Notes under the pieces: model-generated
What the model saw: only the letters and a program-made list of their open reading frames with translations
What the model was told of the DNA's origin: nothing
Database searches by the model: none
Origin: Acidimicrobiaceae bacterium
GTDB lineage: Bacteria > Actinomycetota > Acidimicrobiia > Acidimicrobiales > RAAP-2
NCBI GenBank assembly: GCA_003133125.1
Contig: PKZO01000072.1
Span: forward strand, 1 to 41,528
Length of the DNA: 41,528 nucleotides
Direction of reading: 5' to 3'
Translations under genes and position numbers: made by a program
Shown here: positions 1 to 7,558 of the stretch, piece by piece
Position numbering within the stretch: the first letter of the stretch is position 1
Layout of the letters: each line of letters opens with the position of its first letter

Positions 1-183
1 ACCACTTCAGGGGACGTCAACACGTACTTAGTCACTTGCCCTCCAGATTGGTCTCAAGTCATGGCGCGCTATTTGAGGAATAAACCCTCGAAAGAAAAGC
101 CGAGTTATCTTGTTCGTTCGAGTCATGATAGTGAGCCTCTAAATCCTTGGAGAGAGCGTCCAGAGATCGCTGAGTTCAATTGA
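1..183 (+). CDS. C-terminal end of an unrecognised protein (partial)
   Basis: Frame 1 is open from the first base to a TGA at 181-183 and gives the last 60 residues of a protein whose start lies outside the window. The residues include a CPPDW segment, a basic stretch (KPSKEKP) and an ending with PWRERPEIAEFN. I recognise no family. Nothing besides the uninterrupted frame and protein-like composition supports coding. Confidence 0.4.
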   Translation, partial: TTSGDVNTYLVTCPPDWSQVMARYLRNKPSKEKPSYLVRSSHDSEPLNPWRERPEIAEFN

Positions 184-576
184 CACGGAATGAACGAAGT
201 GAACAGATATCGGTTTAGGCTCGTGAATCCTCATGGGATGCCCAACTCAAATTCACGAAGTTTCCGCCACTTATAAAAGAGCTTTCATCAGGTACGATAA
301 GTTCGTCGAGCCAAGAGCGCTCCCAACCTTTCAAGGTAGCGGCACGGGTTCGAACCCCGTTGACGACACTCTCGAGACTCGATGAAGGCGCTTTCGTTGC
401 AATAGATTTCGCCCTACCGCAGTTAATAAGCAGGACTCTCACTTGAAAATTATCTCTGAAGCCAATTGAATTAGTGCCCAACTAATTCCCAGAATGGCTC
501 TGCAAAGTTCGGTTACTTGTCTGCACATCGCTCAGACCAGTCTTCCTCGCTCGAACAGATGCATTCGAAAACCGGT
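184..576. other. Intergenic region with tRNA-like repeat
   Basis: No convincing gene. The minus-strand reading frame at 215-481 is a by-product of the tRNA-Glu-like repeat at 233-400, because part of its translation is the reverse strand of the T-arm-like sequence. The remainder, 401-576, shows nothing recognisable. Confidence 0.6.
233..400 (+). repeat. Degenerate tRNA-Glu-like repeat, copy 1
   Basis: A loop CTTTCAA (328-334) is followed 15 nt after TTTCA by TTCGAA (349-354), inside a perfect 5-bp T-arm (ACGGG/CCCGT, loop TTCGAAC). This matches the 3' half of a bacterial tRNA-Glu(UUC). TCGTC at 302-306 sits at the tRNA D-arm distance from the loop. The acceptor stem does not pair, the anticodon stem is broken and no CCA follows, so it is not a functional tRNA. 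A leader ATAAA-N9-ATCAGG (273-292) and flanks from ATGG (233) to CTTTCGTTGC (391-400) recur in copy 2; the leader also recurs in copy 3. Confidence 0.65.
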
Positions 577-1278
577 TTACCAGAGTCCAGGAAACAACTT
601 CCAGGGGACTCGGGTACGGTAGTTGGCGTAAGAACTGCTTGTGACAAGCAAGTGCTCTTCAACGAGAGCGCGCCCGACGTCGCAGCTGAGCACAAAGACC
701 ACGATCAGCGCATTGCGCACTGACATACTCTGAAGGAAATAGCCGAACAGAAGCAGGAAGTAGGACGCGTAGATGGGATGGCGTACGAAAGCGTACGGTC
801 CACGTTGGACCAATCCCCTGTCAGCCGCGGCGAATCCGAACGAGCGACCGAGGGCCGCGAACGACGCCACGCATATCGCGAGGCCGACCACTTGCAATAC
901 AAGTCCGACGACGATCCCCCAGTGCGGATGAGTCCCCGTGGGTCGCAGCAGCACCCCGCCAAACGTCCCACCGAAGGCGAGGAGCCAGTCGCCCGCTCGT
1001 TGGGTGACCACAGAAGCGGGACGTCTCACTAGATACGCAGCGACGATCCAGATCTGCTCGGCGAAGAATCCTCCGCCGATCAAGGAATGCGTGTCCAAAT
1101 AATGCACGTAGCCCGCTCTCGCAAAGAAAGCGGCGCCAATGGCCCCGACGACATTTGCTGAGATCCTGACAAGGCGGACCCACTGGAAAGCAATGGGGAA
1201 AGTCCGGTGAGAAGGTGGAACCGAAGTCTGACTTAGTTCTGGGAGTTGCGAGCCGCGCGGTCGAGAACTAATGCCCAT
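577..1278 (-). CDS. ICMT/PEMT-type membrane methyltransferase family protein
   Basis: An integral membrane protein of the isoprenylcysteine carboxyl methyltransferase-like superfamily, which uses S-adenosylmethionine within the membrane. The signature is RGPYAFVRHPIYASY in the C-terminal half, followed by the usual hydrophobic hairpin, a Glu-containing stretch (VEEHLL) and YANYRTRVPWKLFP. About five hydrophobic segments are visible. The natural substrate cannot be told. The ATG at 1278 was chosen; it overlaps the end of the upstream doxX-like gene by 11 nt, whereas the longer frame would overlap it by almost 90 nt. It is last in the operon 3425-577 with the COG4315-like, hydroxylase and DoxX genes, so it is probably under the ECF promoter at 3451-3478. 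Confidence 0.8.
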   Translation of the reverse strand: MGISSRPRGSQLPELSQTSVPPSHRTFPIAFQWVRLVRISANVVGAIGAAFFARAGYVHYLDTHSLIGGGFFAEQIWIVAAYLVRRPASVVTQRAGDWLLAFGGTFGGVLLRPTGTHPHWGIVVGLVLQVVGLAICVASFAALGRSFGFAAADRGLVQRGPYAFVRHPIYASYFLLLFGYFLQSMSVRNALIVVFVLSCDVGRALVEEHLLVTSSSYANYRTRVPWKLFPGLW

Positions 1279-1804
1279 CGACGGATCCGTGTCTCTGCGC
1301 GGCCATACCCAGGCGACGGGCCACGAGAGCGTCCACGCTGTATGGACCCGAACCAAAGGCCACCACGATCAGCGCCAAGGTCGCGAGGGAAAGGTTGAAC
1401 TCGTAACCTGGCGTCGCCGACAAGGAATTGATCCCGTGTTTTCCGGTTACCGTGATAATCGCCATAACTTGGTCTCCGATGAGCGCGAGGCCCGCCAGGC
1501 GCGAGCCCAACCCGACTATGAGCGCGAGCGCCCCTCCGAACTCAATGACTCCTCCAAGGACAGCGAAGAACTCTCCGGGATGAAGGTGAGCGGTCGCAGA
1601 GAAGAAGACCGCCGTGCGGTGGATGCCCGGACCGTTGAACAGTCCGAAGAGCTTTCCGGCCCCGTAATACGTGAAGATCCAGGCGAGCACGATTCGCACA
1701 ACCACAAGAGCAACATCGGTCGCCGGGTTTGAGGGGCTCGTTTTCAGCAGCGCAGACAAAAGTGGGCGGACTTTTACCAATGGAGTGGAGTTGCGCGCGT
1801 TCAT
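1268..1804 (-). CDS. DoxX family membrane protein
   Basis: A 178-residue protein with four predicted membrane helices typical of the DoxX/DoxD family. Family traits seen: a first helix ending WIFTYYGAGKLFG, a second region with FFAVLGGVIEFGGALALIVGLGSRLAGLAL, then ITVTGKHG and a final helix. DoxX proteins are linked to oxidative and thiol stress and to quinone-associated redox in some bacteria; the role here is inferred only from family. The start ATG overlaps the stop of the upstream hydroxylase gene by 4 bp, so translation is probably coupled. Confidence 0.88.
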   Translation of the reverse strand: MNARNSTPLVKVRPLLSALLKTSPSNPATDVALVVVRIVLAWIFTYYGAGKLFGLFNGPGIHRTAVFFSATAHLHPGEFFAVLGGVIEFGGALALIVGLGSRLAGLALIGDQVMAIITVTGKHGINSLSATPGYEFNLSLATLALIVVAFGSGPYSVDALVARRLGMAAQRHGSVDGH

Positions 1805-2847
1805 CGTGAGGGTGTCGCCGGAGAACCAGTGATGTCGGTGTCACGGTCCAAGGGACGAAAGGGCCCTATCAGTTGGGCGACCAGAACGGACAAGTGTCGG
1901 GGCACCTCTGCTTCCTGTTCCACCCGCAGCGGCCGGCCGGGGAGACCCGTGTCGGCCCGAATTGTCTCCTTCGTGGGGAAGACCGCCCGATGGAAGAGCT
2001 GGTCCCAAATGGTCAGAGCGAACCCCAAGTTGACGTCCTGGCGACCTTCTAAACGGTGATGAATACGGTGGTAGTTCGGGCTGACGAATATCCGCCCCAG
2101 GGGACCGAACCCCAAGTTCGTGTTCGAGTGCTCGAATGCGACGAACCCGGCGTAGGCCACCAGCAAAGTAGTCGGAACGGCGCCATTGGCGATGAGGACG
2201 ATTCCCGGAACCAACGTCATGAGGTAGGAGACGTGAATGAGTGGATGAGTTCGAAAGACCGTAAGAACGCTCATGTCCTCTTGCGAATGGTGCAGTTCAT
2301 GGAATCGCCAGAACATCCGAACGCGATGGTTCATCAGGTGCGCGAGCCAATTGCAGCCGTCCATGGCGACAAAGATCAAAACGATCACGGCCGAACGCGG
2401 AAGAAAACCAAATCGTGGCAGAACAATCCACGGCAAGGTCCTGCGCGCAACCAAGGCGAAGGACAGTGACAGAGCGACCACCAGGGGGGCGACGATTGTT
2501 GCGTTCAAGATCGTGTACAGCAGGTCCTGTCGATATCCTCGAGCGAAAATCGGTCGCCTTTGGGCAGGGTGCAGCCGCTCCACCACCAAAAAGGCGGCGA
2601 GGATTGCAATCGTTACCGGCCCCACGAGGACTACTCGTAGTCCAGTCATCGAGGCAGCGAAGTTGCTGCCGCCCCAGCGACTCGCCCAACCAATGGCCAC
2701 GAGCACCGTCGCCACCGCCGCAATTGAAAAAGCGGGCAGGTACACGCGCGACGACAGTTGAGATCGCGACTCATCCTTCCCGGACGATTCGGGTAGGGCG
2801 AGTGCGTACGGAAGAAAATAGCCTAACGACTCCGTCTCAGTGGACAT
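1801..2847 (-). CDS. Sterol desaturase/fatty acid hydroxylase family protein
   Basis: A membrane-bound di-iron oxygenase family member. The histidine clusters are complete: HLMNH (about residues 170-174), HELHH (183-187) and HRIHH (260-264), which in the family coordinate a non-haem di-iron centre. Hydrophobic segments lie near residues 38-55, 70-90, 110-135 and 150-165, with two more at 205-240. The substrate (lipid, sterol-like or carotenoid) is not deducible. The ATG at 2847 has a GAGAGGA ribosome site. It begins 26 nt after the COG4315-like gene, which places it in the ECF-controlled operon. Confidence 0.9.
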   Translation of the reverse strand: MSTETESLGYFLPYALALPESSGKDESRSQLSSRVYLPAFSIAAVATVLVAIGWASRWGGSNFAASMTGLRVVLVGPVTIAILAAFLVVERLHPAQRRPIFARGYRQDLLYTILNATIVAPLVVALSLSFALVARRTLPWIVLPRFGFLPRSAVIVLIFVAMDGCNWLAHLMNHRVRMFWRFHELHHSQEDMSVLTVFRTHPLIHVSYLMTLVPGIVLIANGAVPTTLLVAYAGFVAFEHSNTNLGFGPLGRIFVSPNYHRIHHRLEGRQDVNLGFALTIWDQLFHRAVFPTKETIRADTGLPGRPLRVEQEAEVPRHLSVLVAQLIGPFRPLDRDTDITGSPATPSR

Positions 2848-2873
2848 GGTGTTCCTCTCGTTTTGATGGGTAG

Positions 2874-3425
2874 CTAGAAGCCGACGCCACCACCGCCAGG
2901 GCTCGTCGTCGTCGTGGTGTGAACGCCGCCAGCGGGCTTGATCGTCGCCACGTCAGACCACTTACCCCAGGTGTCAGTCACGTTGCCCTTGACTTGTCCG
3001 GGGGCGGTGTCGAGGACGTACCAGTAGAGCGGTTTGCCAGCGTAGGTGACCTGGAGAGCGCCACCAGATCGAACGACTGTTCCGAGTTTCGCTGCACTAA
3101 CCCCTTTGCCGGCGGTCGCCGAAGTGACGCCCTTGGGAAGCAGCAATTCGGGCCAGAACTTCTGGCAAGAGGCAGTACATGCAGCGCTGCTGGGTTTCAG
3201 GGTGTAGAGGGTCTTGCCGCTAACGAGAATCGTGCCGAACTTTGAGGTCTTTAAGGTCGAGATGACAACGCTTTTCTTGATGTGACTCGTCGCCGCGCCC
3301 GAGGGTCCCACGCCACCCAAGACCAGTGCGAGACCACTTGCAGCGATGCAGGCCGACGCAACTCTTACTGCTTGAACCAACGAAACAGGACGCTGGCGTG
3401 ACTGCGATGTACGAAGTACTCTCAA
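2874..3425 (-). CDS. Secreted COG4315-like repeat protein, paralogue A
   Basis: An exported 183-residue protein with an N-terminal hydrophobic signal ending near ATSHIKK, but no lipobox cysteine although the family is often called lipoprotein. It carries the family Yx(FWY)xxD motif (YWYVLD), a CTASC cysteine pair, and ends with a short Thr run and GGGGVGF. It is a paralogue of 5005-5646. The TTG start at 3425 was chosen for three reasons: AAGGGAG lies 5 nt upstream (3431-3437); the next residues (RVLRTSQS) align with the paralogue's start (QVLRVSQS); and upstream ATGs at 3446/3449 lie before the expected transcript start. It is first in the operon with the hydroxylase, DoxX and methyltransferase genes. 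Molecular function is unknown. Confidence 0.85.
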   Translation of the reverse strand: MRVLRTSQSRQRPVSLVQAVRVASACIAASGLALVLGGVGPSGAATSHIKKSVVISTLKTSKFGTILVSGKTLYTLKPSSAACTASCQKFWPELLLPKGVTSATAGKGVSAAKLGTVVRSGGALQVTYAGKPLYWYVLDTAPGQVKGNVTDTWGKWSDVATIKPAGGVHTTTTTSPGGGGVGF

Positions 3426-3450
3426 TTTTTCTCCCTTGAATGACATCATG

Positions 3451-3478
3451 ACTACGGCCAAGCAGCGACTTCGGATCA
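3451..3478 (-). promoter_or_regulatory. ECF-type promoter for paralogue A operon
   Basis: On the minus strand TGATCC (3478-3473) and CGTAGT (3456-3451) are separated by exactly 16 nt. The block through the ribosome site aligns with the upstream region of the paralogue at 5005. Expected transcript start is about 3444, leaving a short leader before the TTG at 3425. The same motif with the same spacing precedes the sigma gene. Confidence 0.75.
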
Positions 3479-3596
3479 CAGGACTTCTCGCTCGGAGCGC
3501 CTTTTCCCCACGAATGAGCGTTTGCCGCCGCCGCAGCAGGCGATCGAGTGGCAAATGAAGTCAAGTACAGGACCAACCCCGTGCAACAGTGTGGAC

Positions 3597-4271
3597 TCAG
3601 GTGCGGAGGATGGCGCTTGCGATGACTTTGCCGTCCACGCTCACCAATTGGGCCGTCCGGACCTGATTCCCAGCCGCCTTGAGAGGAGCGGTCCACGCAC
3701 CGTATCCATGCAAGAGAGTGAAGCGACCGACCGTCTCCACGCGTCCGCTCCTAAGGGTGACTTGGCACCATGCAACTCCCGACCAGTTCCCGTCATCCAC
3801 AGTCATGGACATCCAAGAAGGCTTCCCGGGTGTGACGATTACCTGACCGAGAACCACTCCGCTCGACGTGAGTCGCGCCGTTAAAGGTCGAGACGCATCG
3901 TAGTGGGTCGGGTTGGAACCATGAGTCGTCACAGTTCCAACTCCAAATCCAACGACCGCGACGAGCAGGGCCGCCGCCGCGAGCCATATACCGCGATGAC
4001 TCCGCGCGGGCACCGGCTCTGGTTCGTCCTTCAAAAACCTCTCGACAAGCCTTGACTCGAAACCTAACGGCGGCTCTATCTCGGGAGCGAGCAACAATAA
4101 GGCGTCAGTAACAGCCGCCAGTGAATCCAACTCGGCTCTGCAATGCGGGCAAGTCTCCAGATGCTCGAGAACCAGAGATCGATCGCGTCCAGAGATCGTT
4201 CCTAGTGCGAACTCATGAACGCTCCCGCTGATGGCTTCGCAGTTCACTGAGTCATGGGTACGATCACTCAT
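3597..4271 (-). CDS. Anti-sigma factor (zinc-finger ZAS + RskA-like C-terminal domain)
   Basis: A 224-residue membrane anti-sigma factor. The N-terminal cytoplasmic part has the ZAS signature HLETCPHC (Hx3Cx2C, about residues 37-44). One membrane helix follows near residues 95-112, then an extracytoplasmic domain resembling the RskA C-terminal domain. In this family the zinc-binding domain holds the cognate ECF sigma factor until regulated proteolysis releases it. Its ATG overlaps the stop of the sigma gene by 4 bp, so the two are co-translated and form a pair. No downstream gene overlaps; the next promoter lies in the 171-nt gap after it. Confidence 0.9.
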   Translation of the reverse strand: MSDRTHDSVNCEAISGSVHEFALGTISGRDRSLVLEHLETCPHCRAELDSLAAVTDALLLLAPEIEPPLGFESRLVERFLKDEPEPVPARSHRGIWLAAAALLVAVVGFGVGTVTTHGSNPTHYDASRPLTARLTSSGVVLGQVIVTPGKPSWMSMTVDDGNWSGVAWCQVTLRSGRVETVGRFTLLHGYGAWTAPLKAAGNQVRTAQLVSVDGKVIASAILRT

Positions 4272-4846
4272 GATGTCTCCGTAACGGCTACAAGATCGCG
4301 AAGCTTTGCCATACCGAGGCGGACTCGGCCCTTTGCCGTCCCCAAGGGGATCCCTTCTTCTGCAGCTACCTCGGCGATTGTTCTTCCGTACATTGTGGCG
4401 AGCACGACTGCCCTACGTTGCTCAATGGGTAGCGTCGCGAGCGCCGCACGAGCGCGCGCGACGATGTCCGACATCACTGCTGCGTCGTCCTGGCTACGAT
4501 CGTTGCTCATCAAGTTCATGAACACCCGATCCTCCGGTGCCGTGGGAATAGATCGGCGCAACCGCATTGAATCGATTGCTAGGTTCCGGGTGATAGTGAG
4601 TGTCCAGGAGGTCACTGAACCCCGACGCGCGTCAAACACTGATGCGTGGCGAAGAATGCGGATGAACGCCTCTTGTGTCACGTCTTCGGCCAAACCGGGG
4701 TCACCAAGGATACCCAGGGCCAATCCAAACAGGCGACGCTGATAGCGACGAACGAATATCAGGACCGCCTGATCGTCTCTGACTGCGATACCCGAAAGTA
4801 GGGCTTCGTCCGAGATCTCGTTGTCGGAGTCTGCGTCGCTTCTCAT
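4268..4846 (-). CDS. ECF RNA polymerase sigma factor
   Basis: A 192-residue sigma-70 factor with only regions 2 and 4. Region 2 includes FVRRYQRRLFGLALGILGD, DVTQEAFIRILRHA and the -10-reading segment SVTSWTLTITRNLAID; region 4 has LPIEQRRAVVLATMYGRTIAEVAAEEGIPLGTAKGR. Closest in layout to SigK-type factors with RskA partners. ATG 4846 is preceded by an in-frame TTG (4849). There is no ribosome site, and the promoter at 4855-4882 would place the transcript start at about 4847-4849, so the message is probably leaderless. It would control itself and both COG4315-like paralogues. Confidence 0.92.
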   Translation of the reverse strand: MRSDADSDNEISDEALLSGIAVRDDQAVLIFVRRYQRRLFGLALGILGDPGLAEDVTQEAFIRILRHASVFDARRGSVTSWTLTITRNLAIDSMRLRRSIPTAPEDRVFMNLMSNDRSQDDAAVMSDIVARARAALATLPIEQRRAVVLATMYGRTIAEVAAEEGIPLGTAKGRVRLGMAKLRDLVAVTETS

Positions 4847-4854
4847 CAACAGAT

Positions 4855-4882
4855 AGTACGTCCAAGGCCCCGAAAAGGATCA
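4855..4882 (-). promoter_or_regulatory. ECF-type promoter of the sigma/anti-sigma operon
   Basis: On the minus strand TGATCC (4882-4877), 16 nt, then CGTACT (4860-4855). The same elements and spacing precede both COG4315-like paralogues, implying autoregulation. The predicted transcript start coincides with the first codons of the sigma gene. Confidence 0.72.
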
Positions 4883-4950
4883 GTCCACCACAGAAAGTTG
4901 GCCCTTACGACAAAGGGGGTGCCCGATACGCCACTTTCTTGTTGATGCAG

Positions 4951-4978
4951 TGATCCAAAGTTGCTTCTCGGACGTAGT
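4951..4978 (+). promoter_or_regulatory. ECF-type promoter for paralogue B
   Basis: TGATCC (4951-4956), 16 nt, CGTAGT (4973-4978), about 27 nt before the ATG at 5005. The sequence around it aligns base by base with the promoter of the paralogue at 2874-3425, including GGACGTAGTCAT versus GGCCGTAGTCAT. Confidence 0.75.
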
Positions 4979-5004
4979 CATCACGTCAAACAAGGGAGTA
5001 ATTC

Positions 5005-5646
5005 ATGCAGGTGCTGCGCGTCTCACAATCACACCGAAACCTGATTCCGAGGTTTCACACAACTCGAATCGCGACCCTATGTTTCGCCGCGGGCGGGCTC
5101 GCGCTGATCGCCAGTGGCGCGGGAACGTCGAGTGCGGCGACCGGCCCCACCGCGAAGAACGTTGTCATCTCGACCTTGGTCACCGCCAAGTTCGGAACCA
5201 TCCTCGTGAGCGACACGACGCTCTACACGTTGGTCCCCAGTGACGTAGCGTGCAACACCACTTGTCATAAGTATTGGCCCGAAGTCCTGCTTCCCAAGGG
5301 CGCGACCAAGGCGTCTATCGGTAAGGGGGTCAATGCTTCGAAATTCGCAACGGTTCGTCGCCCGGGCGGGGTTCTCCAGGTCACCTACGCCGGCAAGCCG
5401 CTCTACTGGTTCGCCCTCGACAACGCCCGCGGACAAGTCAAAGGCAACGTCACCGACACATGGGGTAAGTGGTCTGATGTGGTGACGGTCAAGCCCGCTG
5501 TATCGACTACGACAACAACGACTACGGTTCCGCCGACAACCACTACTACCACGCGATTGACCACGACTACTCAGCCCACGACGACAACGACCACTCAACC
5601 CACGACGACAACGACAGCACCGGGTGGAGGGGGAGTCGGTTTCTAA
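5005..5646 (+). CDS. Secreted COG4315-like repeat protein, paralogue B
   Basis: A 213-residue exported protein, divergent from the sigma gene and paralogous to 2874-3425. It has an N-terminal hydrophobic signal (residues about 20-46), a CNTTC pair (83-87), YWFALD (134-139) matching the family Yx(FWY)xxD motif, and the shared VKGNVTDTWGKWSDV block. A Thr/Pro-rich linker of about 40 residues (167-205) is much longer than in paralogue A, and the end is the same GGGGVGF. No lipobox cysteine. The linker suggests the folded domain is held away from, or bound to, the cell surface. AAGGGAG lies 7 nt before the ATG. The function of the family is not established. Confidence 0.88.
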   Translation: MQVLRVSQSHRNLIPRFHTTRIATLCFAAGGLALIASGAGTSSAATGPTAKNVVISTLVTAKFGTILVSDTTLYTLVPSDVACNTTCHKYWPEVLLPKGATKASIGKGVNASKFATVRRPGGVLQVTYAGKPLYWFALDNARGQVKGNVTDTWGKWSDVVTVKPAVSTTTTTTTVPPTTTTTTRLTTTTQPTTTTTTQPTTTTTAPGGGGVGF

Positions 5647-5796
5647 CGTAAGGATCACGAAGATCAGGAACTCCAGGTCGACTGATGCGGTGAAAGACAA
5701 GCGCACCAACCTCACCACGAACTAAGCATCAGGTGCACCATTTGGTCGTTGGTCGGTTTGAGTCGACTCGATTTTCCTCGGGATTCCGGCAAGCCT

Positions 5797-5814
5797 AGAA
5801 TTCAGCCGAATTCT
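5797..5814. terminator. Short inverted repeat between convergent genes
   Basis: AGAATTC, AGCC, GAATTCT forms a 7-bp stem just beyond the stop of the minus-strand gene at 5824. No T-run follows on either strand, so a terminator role is only possible. Confidence 0.25.
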
Positions 5815-5823
5815 GTCTCGGGC

Positions 5824-6483
5824 CTAACGGGCTCCCACCAAACGCCGGTGGGTCGAGAAAACCCACGCGAAGACCGCCAACACCGTCGCCTCGTCCAACA
5901 GCAAGCGAAGATCTACGGTGCGAGACCCAGCCTGATAAACACCTGGCGCGATAAGGCCCAAGATTGACCACACGAGGGCGAGCGACACGACCACGACGAC
6001 GAGCACGCTGATGAAACTTACGACGGCGGCGTAACTGCGCACCACTCGCTGCGATGGGCTCGCCTCTCCCGAGTCGGTTTCCGCCAACTCGATCGCCTTG
6101 GTGCGGTGCGTCAGCGCCGCGTAACCACCGACGATCGACAGAAGTAGTCCGGCTGTGATTCCTCTCACCGTCGAATCCCCTAGAGGGTGAACTTCGGTTG
6201 AGAAGTAGGTACTGCTCCCAGCTCCTATGAGTGCGAACAACGTAACAAAGATCGTTATGACTCCCGCGATCTCCAACCACAGAGCGATGAATGCGGTTCC
6301 CACGTGGTAGATGGCGCTGGTACGCCTGCCCGTCGGATCAGGCTCGGCTCGATTGGCCACCACAATGATGATGTAAGTGACGATGCTCCCCACACTGGCC
6401 AGCACGCTCAAAAGCACGAGCACTGAGACGTAGGTACCCACAACTGCTCCCACTGACGACACTGACGACACTTTCCACCCCAC
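5824..6483 (-). CDS. Multi-pass membrane protein, unknown family
   Basis: Up to 219 residues with about five hydrophobic segments (near 10-42, 58-88, 105-125, 148-178 and 195-210 of the longest form). A polar loop TKAIELAETDSGEASPSQRV lies before the fourth segment and the C-terminus is basic (THRRLVGAR). I do not recognise the family. The first codon is a GTG at 6483; another in-frame GTG at 6471 lies at a better distance from GAGAGG, so the start is uncertain. It is convergent with paralogue B, and no operon partner is visible. Confidence 0.7.
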   Translation of the reverse strand: MGWKVSSVSSVGAVVGTYVSVLVLLSVLASVGSIVTYIIIVVANRAEPDPTGRRTSAIYHVGTAFIALWLEIAGVITIFVTLFALIGAGSSTYFSTEVHPLGDSTVRGITAGLLLSIVGGYAALTHRTKAIELAETDSGEASPSQRVVRSYAAVVSFISVLVVVVVSLALVWSILGLIAPGVYQAGSRTVDLRLLLDEATVLAVFAWVFSTHRRLVGAR

Positions 6484-6901
6484 CTCTCGGTTCTAGGAGC
6501 AACCTACTAAGGAATCGAACTGTGAGTGTCGATGACGTCAGCCAACTCCCCTCGCTTGGGCTTTCATCTGTCGAGTCGTTCACGCCTATGGATTGCCCAA
6601 GTTCAAAATTACGGAGAATCTCTTACCAATAAAGAACCAGCGATCAGGAATGATGTAAACATCAATCTTGAAGCCCATCACCCTTTCAAGTTGGCGGCAC
6701 AGTTTCGAATCCCGTTGGCGTGCGAGAAAATCAAAGGGGAAACTTTCGTTGCCGCAGTGTCAGTCGAAGGTTGGCCGTTCAACACCACATGTTGATCGAG
6801 AACGATCTCTGAATCCGGTCGAGTTGATACATAACTACTGCCCACCACAATGTTCCAAAACGCAAGTACCAACCACTCAGGGTAACGCGATGTGGCGACG
6901 T
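6484..6901. other. Intergenic region with tRNA-like repeat
   Basis: No convincing gene. Short frames here read across the tRNA-Glu-like repeat at 6588-6752. Position 6753-6901 shows no further recognisable structure. Confidence 0.6.
6588..6752 (+). repeat. Degenerate tRNA-Glu-like repeat, copy 2
   Basis: Aligned with copy 1 over about 165 nt: ATGG..TGCCCAA, then ATAAA-N9-ATCAGG (6629-6648), the loop CTTTCAA (6683-6689), TTTCA-N15-TTCGAA (TTCGAA at 6704-6709), CCCGTTG, and CTTTCGTTGC at the end. The GGCGGCAC segment agrees with actinobacterial tRNA-Glu. The T-arm stem is broken in copy 2 (ACAGT/CCCGT), so it cannot be a working tRNA. Confidence 0.65.
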
Positions 6902-7558
6902 TTAGCCAACCGACGAAGCGACACCCAGATTGGTCACGAGCTCTTCAACACGACCTCGAATCTCATCGCGGATGACGCGAACCGCAATGAGGTCCCTGCC
7001 TTCTGGATCATCGAGATCCCAGTCGACGAAACGCTTGCCCGGATAGATCGGACACACATCACCGCAGCCCATCGAGATCACCATGTCAACTGCTCGAACG
7101 ATCTCGTCGGTCCAAGGCTTTGGAAACTCCTCGTGGATGTCGATCCCGATTTCGGCCATCGCATCAACGACGATCGGGTTCAGTGCCTCCCCGGGTTCTG
7201 AGCCCCCGGTGTAGACGTTGACTTGATCCGATGCCATGCTGCGAAGCCAACCGGCGGCCATTTGACTTCGTCCAGCGTTGTGTACGCACAAAAACAGCAC
7301 ACCCGGCTTGCCGGACTCTGAACTCTCGATCCGTGCCATTGCCTGAAGGCGCTGTCGAGCGAAGCGTTCCGCGAGCACTCCAATGAAGGTCTTTGCCTTG
7401 GATTGGGCCGCGAGTCTCTCGTAAGAATCGACGACAAAGTGCTCGATTGTCTCGTCGTCAAAAGTGCCATGAAACTCCAAGAGCAGATCCGCTAGTGCGG
7501 GACGAAGTGGACGTTGGTCGCTCTGTGGAAGTTCATTAATGAGATGGTTATCGGTCAC
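6902..7558 (-). CDS. arsC: ArsC-type arsenate reductase with N-terminal helical domain
   Basis: A 218-residue protein of the low-molecular-weight tyrosine phosphatase fold. Residues about 1-80 form an alpha-helical domain (DSYERLAAQSKAKTFIG) found in some actinobacterial arsenate-reductase-like proteins. The catalytic P-loop CVHNAGRS (CX5R) follows, with SMGCGDVCP and DWDLDDPEG. The family reduces arsenate with thiol cofactors. The GTG at 7558 was chosen because GAAGGAGAGG lies just upstream and it overlaps the preceding gene by 11 nt; the longer frame would run 200 nt into that gene. It is last in the three-gene operon. Confidence 0.9.
   Translation of the reverse strand: MTDNHLINELPQSDQRPLRPALADLLLEFHGTFDDETIEHFVVDSYERLAAQSKAKTFIGVLAERFARQRLQAMARIESSESGKPGVLFLCVHNAGRSQMAAGWLRSMASDQVNVYTGGSEPGEALNPIVVDAMAEIGIDIHEEFPKPWTDEIVRAVDMVISMGCGDVCPIYPGKRFVDWDLDDPEGRDLIAVRVIRDEIRGRVEELVTNLGVASSVG

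Noticed and set aside
320-370. Functional tRNA-Glu gene
   Set aside because: The T-arm is perfect, but the acceptor stem does not pair, the anticodon stem is broken and there is no CCA.
215-481. 88-residue minus-strand reading frame
   Set aside because: It reads the reverse strand of the tRNA-like repeat; the similar peptide from 6678-6872 comes from the second copy. The resemblance is due to the DNA repeat, not to a protein family.
1271-1732. 153-residue plus-strand frame opposite the DoxX gene
   Set aside because: A shadow of the DoxX gene: hydrophilic, Arg/Glu-rich composition with no ribosome site.
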